From CAVSWT01 sp963746735 (GTDB lineage: Bacteria > Bacteroidota > Ignavibacteria > Ignavibacteriales > Ignavibacteriaceae), in contig CAVVCO010000014.1 in NCBI GenBank assembly GCA_963746735.1, positions 1-64,000 on the forward strand: DNA of 64,000 nt, given 5' to 3'. The position numbers were made by a program, and so were the translations under genes. Positions 18,070-25,624 of the stretch are shown one piece after another (position 1 is the stretch's first letter; every line of letters begins with the position of its first letter). A model generated the notes under the pieces. The model was given only the letters and a program-made list of their open reading frames with translations, had not been told where the DNA came from and searched no databases.

Positions 18070-18117
18070 AGAAATTGCTGAAGAAAAAGAAGAAGTCATT
18101 CTGAAAGAAGAGAAGAA

Positions 18118-18972
18118 TTGACATTAGGTGGGAATGATAGGAAGCAGCAAGATTCATCGTCATATGTCCCTCAGAAAAACGATAATATAAATAAAGATAA
18201 AACCATCATTCTTATTGTAGAAGATAATTATGATATGAGAGAATACATAAAAGATTCATTGATTCAAAAATATTCATCTGAAAATTCAGATTATTTATTT
18301 GAAGAAGCTGTGAATGGAGAACAAGGCGTAAGAAAAGCAGAGAAGATTATTCCGGATTTAATAATAAGCGATATGATGATGCCTAAAATGGATGGAAATG
18401 AATTAGTTAAAATTCTAAAGAATGATGAAAAAACTTCTCATATTCCTATTATTTTATTAACAGCAAAAGCAGGGAATGAAGATAAAATATTAGGGCTTGA
18501 AATTGGTGCTGACGATTATCTTACAAAACCTTTTGATATTAAAGAGCTTCAGATAAGAGTAAAGAATCTGATAAATATCAGAAAGAAGCTGCAGGAAAAA
18601 TTCAGCAAACTTGCCTATTTAATGCCCGCACAAAACGACAAAAAATTAATGAGTATGGATGAAAAATTTATGTTAAAAGTGAGAGGAATAATTGAAAAGC
18701 ATATTTCCGAGGAAGGATTTAATATAGAAGATTTTTGCGATGAAGTAGCTATGAGCAGAGCACAATTACATAGAAAATTAAAAGCTTTAACGGGCAAATC
18801 TGCAAGTCTATATATAAGGTTCGTAAAATTAGTTAAAGCAAAAAAAATGATTGAAGAACAAACAGGAAATATTTCCGAAATAGCATACTCGCTTGGATTT
18901 TCCAGCCCGACATATTTTTCAAAATGTTTTAAAGATGAATTTGGTTACCCACCTAGTGATGTAATCGTTTGA
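18118..18972 (+). CDS. HTCS 2, part 5: receiver and AraC-type DNA-binding domains
   Basis: Receiver domain (TIILIVEDNYDMREYIKDS ... LIISDMMMPKMDGNEL ... ILLTAKAG ... DDYLTKPFDIKEL) with phospho-acceptor Asp and switch Thr/Lys present, then an AraC helix-turn-helix pair (FCDEVAMSRAQLHRKLKALTGKSAS ... ISEIAYSLGFSSPTYFSKCFKDEFGYPP). It is about 70 percent similar by eye to HTCS 1, with an extra 8-10 residues in the receiver (YSSENSDYLF). The probable operator is the pair of GAGACAATA direct repeats 80-110 bp downstream, ahead of the T9SS genes, so the likely regulon is the next cluster. Confidence 0.87.
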   Translation: MTLGGNDRKQQDSSSYVPQKNDNINKDKTIILIVEDNYDMREYIKDSLIQKYSSENSDYLFEEAVNGEQGVRKAEKIIPDLIISDMMMPKMDGNELVKILKNDEKTSHIPIILLTAKAGNEDKILGLEIGADDYLTKPFDIKELQIRVKNLINIRKKLQEKFSKLAYLMPAQNDKKLMSMDEKFMLKVRGIIEKHISEEGFNIEDFCDEVAMSRAQLHRKLKALTGKSASLYIRFVKLVKAKKMIEEQTGNISEIAYSLGFSSPTYFSKCFKDEFGYPPSDVIV

Positions 18973-19053
18973 TCGTTTTCAAATCACATCCTTGCTATTT
19001 TCCCGTTTTATAAAACCACTAAAATAGAAATTCTATCATTTTATTGATTAAAT

Positions 19054-19083
19054 GAGACAATAGTACTTTTAAAAGAGACAATA
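19054..19083 (+). promoter_or_regulatory. Paired direct repeats spaced 21 bp, candidate AraC/HTCS operator
   Basis: GAGACAATA occurs at 19054-19062 and again at 19075-19083, start-to-start 21 bp, two helical turns. The similarity extends into AT-rich flanks. AraC-type regulators with two HTH motifs bind such same-face direct repeats. The site sits 114 bp before the start of the first T9SS gene. Confidence 0.5.
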
Positions 19084-19132
19084 ATAATATGCAGTGGCAG
19101 CTAAAATTTTATTTATTAGCCTCCAGAAAATT

Positions 19133-19148
19133 ATTGTGAATTCACAAT
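19133..19148. promoter_or_regulatory. 16-bp perfect palindrome in the leader of the T9SS cluster
   Basis: ATTGTGAATTCACAAT, centred between 19140 and 19141, 50-65 bp before ATG 19197. The half-site resembles CRP TGTGA/TCACA, but the 2-bp spacer is too short for canonical CRP binding. It could bind another dimeric regulator. The rest of the 224-bp gap holds the 21-bp repeats and a GTAGGAGG ribosome site. Confidence 0.35.
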
Positions 19149-19196
19149 AGTTAAATAAAACCAAATTAATTTTTAACAATTCTAGTAGGAGGTTAT

Positions 19197-19556
19197 ATGA
19201 AAAAATTTACATTCCTTTTCGTTTTTTTGCTCCTTGGATTTTCTTCTGTTCTAACAAAGGCACAAACACCTGGGATGATACAAACTGCATCAGGGTTAAC
19301 TGTGTCAGGGAATCCATTATTAATATTTTCAGCGGTTAATCATAATGTATGCTGGGGAATCGAAAGTTATAATGTTGGCTGGGGTAAAACAAATCCTAAA
19401 TTTGTTTTAACAACAGATGGCGGAAATAATTGGAATGTAGCTTCAACTAATATTCCTTCCGGAACGGGAGTTGAAGCAATCTATGCAAAAGATGCACTGA
19501 CCGCCTGGATCGCAGTATATGATCCAAATACTGGTTCAAACACTGGTATCTTATAA
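19197..19556 (+). CDS. T9SS-exported BNR/YCF48-like propeller protein, part 1
   Basis: Begins with a strong AGGAGG site and a signal peptide (FTFLFVFLLLGFSSVLTKAQ). The following SGNPLLIFSAVNHNVCWGI and LTTDGGNNWNVASTNIP are repeats of the BNR / photosystem-stability-factor-like propeller (TDGG-x-x-W). One extra T near 19551 (GGTATCTTATAAA for GGT ATC TAT AAA) ends this frame at ALTAWIAVYDPNTGSNTGIL; the protein continues in the next ORF. Confidence 0.82.
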   Translation: MKKFTFLFVFLLLGFSSVLTKAQTPGMIQTASGLTVSGNPLLIFSAVNHNVCWGIESYNVGWGKTNPKFVLTTDGGNNWNVASTNIPSGTGVEAIYAKDALTAWIAVYDPNTGSNTGIL

Positions 19557-20820
19557 AACTACAAATAGTGGAACCAACTGGTCGCGGCAAGGAAGTGCAT
19601 TCATTGGTGGAGGTCACCCGACTATTGTTTATTTCTATAATAAAAGTGATACTGGAATTTGTGTCGGCACCCCAAGAAACGGTCGTTTTGAAGTATATAC
19701 AACAACTGATGGTGGTGGTAACTGGATTCCCGTCCAAACAGCTAATATGCCGACAGAAGATACAGGGGATCTTTTTCCCACAGATCATACTGGAGCAGGT
19801 AATATTTTTATTTTTCCAACATTCCTTAGAAAAATATATAAAAGTACAAATAGAGGTGTTTCCTGGTCGAAGATGAATTACACTGCTGCACCAAGCGGCG
19901 CAGGTGTTGCTATCCAATTAAAGGATAGCCTTAATGGTTTAGCCTGTACTTATTTCGGGGATCATATTAACAGGGTAAGTAAATCAACGGATGGCGGATT
20001 GAGCTGGGCTCCAATTCAGCCGCTTCCCCCATCACAGCCATCATTTTACTTTTTAAGTTATGTACCGGGAACATCCGGAACATATGTTGTAACATCTAAT
20101 AACAATATTGGTTTACCTGAGCCTACAACTCCTGGTTCAGCATATACTAAAGATAATGGACAGACGTGGACTAAAATAGATAATAAACCTCACGGACCGG
20201 CCTCATTCTCAGATGATGGCTGGGGATGGTCTGGTGGAATAGGTGATACTATTTATAGTATAAATAATACTGTACTTCCAGTTGAACTAACTTCATTTAG
20301 TGCAAACACAATAGGAAATGAAATTGAACTAAACTGGCAAACTGCTACTGAAAAAAATAATGAAGGATTTGAAATTTATCGCAACGGAAAAAAAATTACA
20401 TTTGTAAATGGGAAAGGAACCACTACTGAAAAACAAAATTATTCCTTTAAAGATAAAGGCCTCTCTGCCGGTATTTATAGTTACAGGTTAAATCAAATTG
20501 ATTTTGACGGCACACAAAATATAATTGCAGAAACATCTGTTAATCTGGTTTTACCGGAACAATTTAGTCTTAAACAAAACTATCCCAATCCGTTTAATCC
20601 TACTACAACAATTAAATATCAAACAGCAGCTACAGGAATTGTTTCGTTAAAAGTCTATGACATACTAGGAAGAGAAGTTGCTACGCTTGTTAATGAAACT
20701 AAAGCACCAGGAAATTATGAAGAAAACTTTAATGCAGCAAACCTTCCAAGCGGGATTTACATTTATAAACTCCAGGCAGGTAGTTTAACTGAAAGTAAGA
20801 AAATGATTTTATTGAAGTAA
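19519..20820 (+). CDS. T9SS-exported BNR/YCF48-like propeller protein, part 2 with sorting domain
   Basis: Meaningful from about residue 12 (YKTTNSGTNWSRQGSAFIGGG...). Several TDGGxxW/TNRGVSW blades make up a propeller (to about residue 240). A short Ig/FN3-like linker typical of these proteins follows (LPVELTSFSANTIGNEIELNWQTATEKNNEGFEIYRNG...). The last 85 residues are a type A sorting domain (FSLKQNYPNPFNPTTTIKYQ ... GNYEENFNAANLPSGIYIYKLQAG ... KKMILLK). It is exported to the Sec periplasm and then by T9SS to the surface, where the C-terminal domain is normally removed. The propeller may bind glycans or act as a scaffold; enzymatic residues are not evident. Confidence 0.85.
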   Translation: MIQILVQTLVSYKTTNSGTNWSRQGSAFIGGGHPTIVYFYNKSDTGICVGTPRNGRFEVYTTTDGGGNWIPVQTANMPTEDTGDLFPTDHTGAGNIFIFPTFLRKIYKSTNRGVSWSKMNYTAAPSGAGVAIQLKDSLNGLACTYFGDHINRVSKSTDGGLSWAPIQPLPPSQPSFYFLSYVPGTSGTYVVTSNNNIGLPEPTTPGSAYTKDNGQTWTKIDNKPHGPASFSDDGWGWSGGIGDTIYSINNTVLPVELTSFSANTIGNEIELNWQTATEKNNEGFEIYRNGKKITFVNGKGTTTEKQNYSFKDKGLSAGIYSYRLNQIDFDGTQNIIAETSVNLVLPEQFSLKQNYPNPFNPTTTIKYQTAATGIVSLKVYDILGREVATLVNETKAPGNYEENFNAANLPSGIYIYKLQAGSLTESKKMILLK

Positions 20821-20832
20821 GTCGGAGGTTGT

Positions 20833-22242
20833 ATGAAAAAAATAATTTATTCAATTGTCATTTTTATTTCTTTGTTTTCATATTTATTAAATGCTATGGG
20901 AATGTTTGAGAAGAGTGATGGAAAGAAAGATGCATTGGAAAAGATCCCGGAGGGACAATGGTTACAAACAAACGGACCCTGGGAAGAATCTGATAGTGGA
21001 ATTCAAATGGCTAATGTAAAAACTCTATATTCCTCAGGTGAAAATCTTTATGCCGGTAGCTCAGGAATTTATTATTCAACAGACACCGGTAGTTCAGAAA
21101 TATATTATTCAACGGATAGTGGAGTAAATTGGAAAAAATTAAATAACGACAAATTTATCGGCCAAATAAGTGCAATTACCGCTGGTTTTGATTCTGGGAT
21201 CACATATCTTTTTGTTGGCACTATGTTTTCTGATTTCTATGATATTTATGGAAGTATATTCCGCTCATCTAATAAAGGAATGAACTGGGATATTGTTGAT
21301 TCTTCTTCCGGTGGAGTTCTTGATTTTGTCTGGAAGGATAAAAATCTTTTTGCAGCTACTAGTTCAAGGCGGTCCAGAATTTTTCATTCAACAGATTTTG
21401 GATCCAAGTGGGTTGAAGTAATTAACGGGTTTTCGGATGGTAATCCATACATATATGGACTAACAAGAATTAATGAATATCTTTTTGCTTGTGTATCTCC
21501 AGCACCTGGTGGAATTCCATCGAATTATAGCAGTATTTATAAATCAACTGATAATGGAAAACAATGGATTTATACCGGTTATATTGAATGTAGCTTTATT
21601 GTAGATATAACGGCGGCATCCTCAACTCAAAATGAATTTAATCTTTTTGTTGCAACTGATTGCGGCATCTTTCTATCAACCGATAAAGGGACAAATTGGA
21701 AGTCTGTAAATTCAGGTATCCCGGAAGGTTATGCCGTTACTTCACTAGTATTAAGTGACATAAATCTCTTTGCAGGAACATCTGGGGGTGGTGTTTTTCT
21801 TTCCACAAATAACGGTACAACCTGGAATGATGTGAATATGGGATTAACAAATACTCATGTTAATTGCCTTGTTGTTTCCGGTACAGAACTATTTGCCGGG
21901 ACTGAAGATGGCGGTGTTTGGAAGCGCCCGTTATCTGATATGATTACAGCTGTTGAAAATAATGAAAATAATATTCCAAGCTATTTTGAACTTGAACAAA
22001 ACTACCCCAATCCGTTTAATCCTACTACGAAAATTAAATATCAATTAGCAGCTAATGGAATAGTTTCATTAAAAGTTTACGATATACTTGGAAGAGAAGT
22101 AGCAACTCTAGTTAATGAAACAAAGTCAGCAGGAAATTATGAAGCTAATTTTAACGCTGCAAATCTATCCAGTGGAATTTACTTATATAGAATTCAAGCA
22201 GGTAATTTCACTGAAAGTAAGAAAATGATTTTGTTGAAATAG
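20833..22242 (+). CDS. T9SS-exported BNR-repeat surface protein
   Basis: 469 residues, 12 bp after the previous stop with a GGAGG site. Signal peptide (IIYSIVIFISLFSYLLNAM), then at least six propeller blades with the S(T)D-x-G-x-x-W motif (STDSGVNWKKLN, SSNKGMNWDIVD, STDFGSKWVEV, STDNGKQWIYT, STDKGTNWKSVN, STNNGTTWNDVN). A type A sorting domain follows (YFELEQNYPNPFNPTTKIKYQ ... SSGIYLYRIQAGNFTESKKMILLK). A short internal duplication (IYYSTDTGSSEIYYSTDSGVNW) shows ongoing repeat slippage. It belongs to the same family as the two neighbours and is probably co-transcribed with them. Confidence 0.87.
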   Translation: MKKIIYSIVIFISLFSYLLNAMGMFEKSDGKKDALEKIPEGQWLQTNGPWEESDSGIQMANVKTLYSSGENLYAGSSGIYYSTDTGSSEIYYSTDSGVNWKKLNNDKFIGQISAITAGFDSGITYLFVGTMFSDFYDIYGSIFRSSNKGMNWDIVDSSSGGVLDFVWKDKNLFAATSSRRSRIFHSTDFGSKWVEVINGFSDGNPYIYGLTRINEYLFACVSPAPGGIPSNYSSIYKSTDNGKQWIYTGYIECSFIVDITAASSTQNEFNLFVATDCGIFLSTDKGTNWKSVNSGIPEGYAVTSLVLSDINLFAGTSGGGVFLSTNNGTTWNDVNMGLTNTHVNCLVVSGTELFAGTEDGGVWKRPLSDMITAVENNENNIPSYFELEQNYPNPFNPTTKIKYQLAANGIVSLKVYDILGREVATLVNETKSAGNYEANFNAANLSSGIYLYRIQAGNFTESKKMILLK

Positions 22243-22259
22243 TTACACGGAGGAGTTAA

Positions 22260-23621
22260 ATGAAAAAGAAAATTTATTTAGTAACTATTTGTTTCACTTT
22301 AATTTCATATTCGTTAAATGGACAATGGAGACAAACAAATGATTTATATGAAAAGAATGTTATTTCACTTGTTGTTTTTCATGATAAGACTGGTAATACA
22401 AATCTTTTTGCCGGAACAGATTATCTTTCTTCTGCTCATGTTTATCGTTCTACAAACAATGGTTTAAACTGGAATGAAGCAGATTCCGGATTGACAAAGA
22501 GTGTCTTTTCCCTGGCTGTTTCTCCTTCTCCAGATACAATGAGAAGTTCTGGCATCTTTGCTGCAACCGAAGAAGGAGTATATCTATCTAATAACAATGG
22601 ATCAAGTTGGAGCAAAATTGATTCTGGTTTCATTTACAATGATGCCAGAGCAATAGCTTTTTCATCTGTAAAGTCAAAAACTAGACTTTTTGTAGGCGTT
22701 GATGATTATTATAATAAAAGTGAAATCTATGTTTCTAGTAATTATGGAAAAACATGGGACCCGTTCAACTTTGGGTTGACTACTGGAGCTTTTATAAATG
22801 TTATTTCAACTATAACGGATAAAGAAGGGACAACATATCTTCTTGTTGGATCGAATAAAGGGATCTATATAATTAACGTAGACGAAATATGGTGGGAGGG
22901 AGATTTTTTAACCGAGCTATCTAATAATTCTATAAACTCCATTGCTGTCTCTGGATCAAATGTCTTTGCAAGCACTGATCAAGGAGTATTTCATTCATCA
23001 GATTGTGGATTAAACTGGAGGGAAATAAATGATGGTCTACAGGATTCTTCAGGCTCAACTCAATATATCATCATTAACACGATTGCTGAATACCAAGATG
23101 AAATGGGTAAAACTTATCTCTTTGCCGGTTCTTCTGGTCAATCTCCGAATGTCTTTCTTTCAACAAATAACGGTGCTAGCTGGTTTGCTGTTAATTCCGG
23201 TTTTCCGCTTGGAGTTAAAGTAAATGCTTTTGTTTTTTCAGATGGATTTATATTTGCAGGTGTAAGCGGATATGAAGGCACAAGACAGAATGGAATTTGG
23301 AAATGTCCCATATCTAGTATGATTACTTCAGTTGAGAAAAATCAAAATAATATTCTAAACCATTTTGAACTTAAGCAAAACTACCCAAATCCATTCAATC
23401 CGGCAACGAAAATAAAATATCAATTAGCATCTTCAGGAATTGTTTCGTTAAAAGTTTACGATATACTTGGAAGAGAAGTAGCAACTCTAGTTAATGAAAC
23501 AAAGTCAGCAGGAAATTATGAAGCTAATTTTAACGCTGCAAATCTTTCCAGTGGAATTTACTTATATAAAATTCAAGCAGGTAATTTCACTGAAAGTAAG
23601 AAAATGATTTTGTTGAAGTAA
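22260..23621 (+). CDS. T9SS-exported BNR-repeat surface protein (paralogue)
   Basis: 453 residues, 17 bp after the previous gene with GGAGG. Signal peptide (KIYLVTICFTLISYSLNGQ) and about six blades (STNNGLNWNEAD, SNNNGSSWSKID, SSNYGKTWDPF, SSDCGLNWREIN, STNNGASWFAVN), then the sorting domain. The DNA for the last about 58 codons (23448-23621) is nearly identical to that of the preceding gene (22069-22242), with only a handful of differences, whereas the propeller parts have diverged. This suggests gene conversion or recent swapping of the sorting module. Confidence 0.87.
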   Translation: MKKKIYLVTICFTLISYSLNGQWRQTNDLYEKNVISLVVFHDKTGNTNLFAGTDYLSSAHVYRSTNNGLNWNEADSGLTKSVFSLAVSPSPDTMRSSGIFAATEEGVYLSNNNGSSWSKIDSGFIYNDARAIAFSSVKSKTRLFVGVDDYYNKSEIYVSSNYGKTWDPFNFGLTTGAFINVISTITDKEGTTYLLVGSNKGIYIINVDEIWWEGDFLTELSNNSINSIAVSGSNVFASTDQGVFHSSDCGLNWREINDGLQDSSGSTQYIIINTIAEYQDEMGKTYLFAGSSGQSPNVFLSTNNGASWFAVNSGFPLGVKVNAFVFSDGFIFAGVSGYEGTRQNGIWKCPISSMITSVEKNQNNILNHFELKQNYPNPFNPATKIKYQLASSGIVSLKVYDILGREVATLVNETKSAGNYEANFNAANLSSGIYLYKIQAGNFTESKKMILLK

Positions 23622-23723
23622 TTATTTGGAGGATATGCAAAAGTATATTTTCAGTTTTAAAAAAAGGAATTATTGAAGTTCTAAAAAATAAATTCATTTA
23701 ACATTAACCAAAAGGAGGTCTTT

Positions 23724-24548
23724 ATGAAAGATTCAAACACAACAAAATTCAGTCAACGATTAATGCGTGGGCTGTCGTTTGTTTTGCTGATCGCTCCCTG
23801 CATAATGTTCGAAACTGCCTTTGCAGGAAACAACAATGTTAATATAGGTAGCTCCATTGTGGGTTTCTGGCATGTTGAGTTGCTTTTGCCAGATGGCAGT
23901 TTATTTCATCAGGGGACCCAGCAATATCACTCCGATGGACTAGAATTTGAAAACGCAGCAGCTCCTGCTGTAAATCCCGCCAACTTTTGCATGGGTGTGT
24001 GGAAACAATCGGGAGATACTGTAAATATATATCACATAGTTTTTCTGTATAATGGAGTTGATACACTTCCGCCTGTCAATTACGGAGAACTTACGGAAAC
24101 GAATATTGTTAGTGAAGACGGGAATTCACTTGAAGGTACTTTTGCGATTAAAGTGTATGACCTCAATAGCGGGAATCACCTTGCGGATATCAATGGCACT
24201 ATCAAAGCAAGTCGTATTGATTTTGAACATCCATTTGCTCTATTCAGTCCATCTACAAATATAAACAGTGAAAAACTAACAGCAGGCAATTATAAACTAT
24301 CTCAGAATTATCCGAATCCTTTTAATCCCACAACAACAATTAATTATAATATTCCTAAAGCCGAACATGTTACAATAAAAATATATGATATTCTTGGAAA
24401 ATTAGTAAAAACTTTAGTTGATAAGGAGCAGCGTGAAGGAACTTACTATGCACAATTTAATGCAAGTGATCTTTCGAGCGGAGTATATTTCTATCAAATT
24501 GAGGCGGATAATTTTGTACAAGCAAAGAAAATGATATTCATGAAGTAA
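23724..24548 (+). CDS. T9SS-exported small beta-barrel-like protein
   Basis: 274 residues. A signal peptide (LMRGLSFVLLIAPCIMFETAFAG) leads to a domain of about 150 residues opening SSIVGFWHVELLLPDGSLFHQGTQQYHSDG and containing alternating strands (NFCMGVWKQSGDTVNIYHIVFLYNG, LTETNIVSEDGNSLEGTFAIKVYD). The opening G-F/T-W and the strand pattern suggest a lipocalin-like barrel, but I do not recognise a specific family. The C-terminal about 85 residues are a type A sorting domain of a somewhat different branch (YKLSQNYPNPFNPTTTINYNIPKAEHVTIKIYDILGK ... KKMIFMK). It has its own AGGAGG site. The 102-bp gap before it contains a 13-codon start-like remnant (MQKYIFSFKKRNY). Confidence 0.78.
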   Translation: MKDSNTTKFSQRLMRGLSFVLLIAPCIMFETAFAGNNNVNIGSSIVGFWHVELLLPDGSLFHQGTQQYHSDGLEFENAAAPAVNPANFCMGVWKQSGDTVNIYHIVFLYNGVDTLPPVNYGELTETNIVSEDGNSLEGTFAIKVYDLNSGNHLADINGTIKASRIDFEHPFALFSPSTNINSEKLTAGNYKLSQNYPNPFNPTTTINYNIPKAEHVTIKIYDILGKLVKTLVDKEQREGTYYAQFNASDLSSGVYFYQIEADNFVQAKKMIFMK

Positions 24549-24558
24549 AATTTAATAG

Positions 24559-24589
24559 CAAGCCCAATTCCTCTAAGGAATTGGGCTTG
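24559..24589. terminator. Strong hairpin between convergent genes
   Basis: A perfect 14-bp stem (CAAGCCCAATTCCT at 24559-24572, AGGAATTGGGCTTG at 24576-24589) with a 3-nt loop lies between the + T9SS gene and the - BON gene. There is no clean T-run on the plus side and a T-rich one on the minus side, so it is probably a bidirectional or minus-strand terminator. Confidence 0.65.
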
Positions 24590-24632
24590 TGAATAACAGT
24601 CTACCTAAAAAACTTCTAATGTTTTCTACTTT

Positions 24633-25376
24633 TTACATTAGATCTTCCGATACTTTCAAATTATTTTTAACATAATTTACACCAAGCACGCGGAAAAAAT
24701 CATTTTCAATATTATTTTTTGCCCATAGACTGGATACTGTACCGTCAAGGGTAACGACTCCCTTGTCAACTTTATATTTAACTGCTTTTTCGATTCCATA
24801 ATGGGTTTTGAGAATTTCTCCAAGAATTATATTGAGATTGTTGTCATCAACGGCTTTTTTATAAGGTAGAACTTTAAGATTATTGGTAATTCCCAATACT
24901 CCATTTTGCCAAGAAGTTAATGTTTCTGCCATTTCACGTTCTCGGGGATAGCTTACTGTCCCGTCCAAAATTACTTCACCGTTATCCACAGCAATCTTTA
25001 TTCTATCCGGTTCAATTATCGCATTATTTAAATGTATCTCTTCATTAATTTTTTGCTGTAGTTCTTTATCCGGTATTGGATTAGCTTGAATATCAATCAT
25101 GTCATCAATTTTTTTTACGCCTTTAACTTCGGAGGTAAGCTCGTAAATTCTTAATTTATCATATAAAGTGTTTACGGAACCTTTCAAAACTATATCGCCA
25201 TTTCCATTGTTACTAACTACAATAGTGGGGTTGTCATAGTAAGTTAGGATTTTGTCGCTAACTTTATCTTTTAAAGCATTGCCTTTTGCATAGGCTTGGC
25301 TTTGATAAAAACCTAATGATAAAAAAGCAATTGTGACCATTGCTGCTGTTAGATTTGATATCTTAATGATTTTCAT
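24633..25376 (-). CDS. Exported protein with three BON domains
   Basis: 247 residues with a signal peptide (LTAAMVTIAFLSLGFYQSQAYAK). Three BON (OsmY-type) domains are visible at about residues 38-98, 105-165 and 172-245, each with the strand pattern V-x-(N/D)-G-x-V-x-L-(K/D)-G-(S/T)-V (GNGDIVLKGSVNTLYDK, DNGEVILDGTVSYPRERE, DKGVVTLDGTVSSLWAK). BON proteins bind phospholipid and protect the envelope against osmotic or other stress. The upstream gap (25377-25624) is shared with the divergent gene at 25625. Confidence 0.88.
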   Translation of the reverse strand: MKIIKISNLTAAMVTIAFLSLGFYQSQAYAKGNALKDKVSDKILTYYDNPTIVVSNNGNGDIVLKGSVNTLYDKLRIYELTSEVKGVKKIDDMIDIQANPIPDKELQQKINEEIHLNNAIIEPDRIKIAVDNGEVILDGTVSYPREREMAETLTSWQNGVLGITNNLKVLPYKKAVDDNNLNIILGEILKTHYGIEKAVKYKVDKGVVTLDGTVSSLWAKNNIENDFFRVLGVNYVKNNLKVSEDLM

Positions 25377-25624
25377 TTTAAAACCTCTTTGGATTCAATT
25401 ATTAAAAAACTAATTTTAATTTAATTCAGTTATATAGACAGATTATTAATTCATAAAGTTTCGTAACATCATTCTGTTGTTGTTTCGAATCACAAAATAA
25501 TTCTTTGCATTCTTTGTCCATTCACTCTAACATGAACTTAAAAAAATAATTGTCGAGTGTTATCACTTCCAGATCTTTTTCCTGCGTATTAGAGAAACAA
25601 ACAAAAAAAATTAGGAGAAAAAAG

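Noticed and set aside
19133..19148. CRP binding site
   Set aside because: The half-sites match TGTGA/TCACA, but the spacer is 2 bp instead of 6.
25550..25624. Upstream TTG start for the PA-like protein
   Set aside because: It would place 25 polar residues before the signal peptide, and the AGGAGA site fits ATG 25625.
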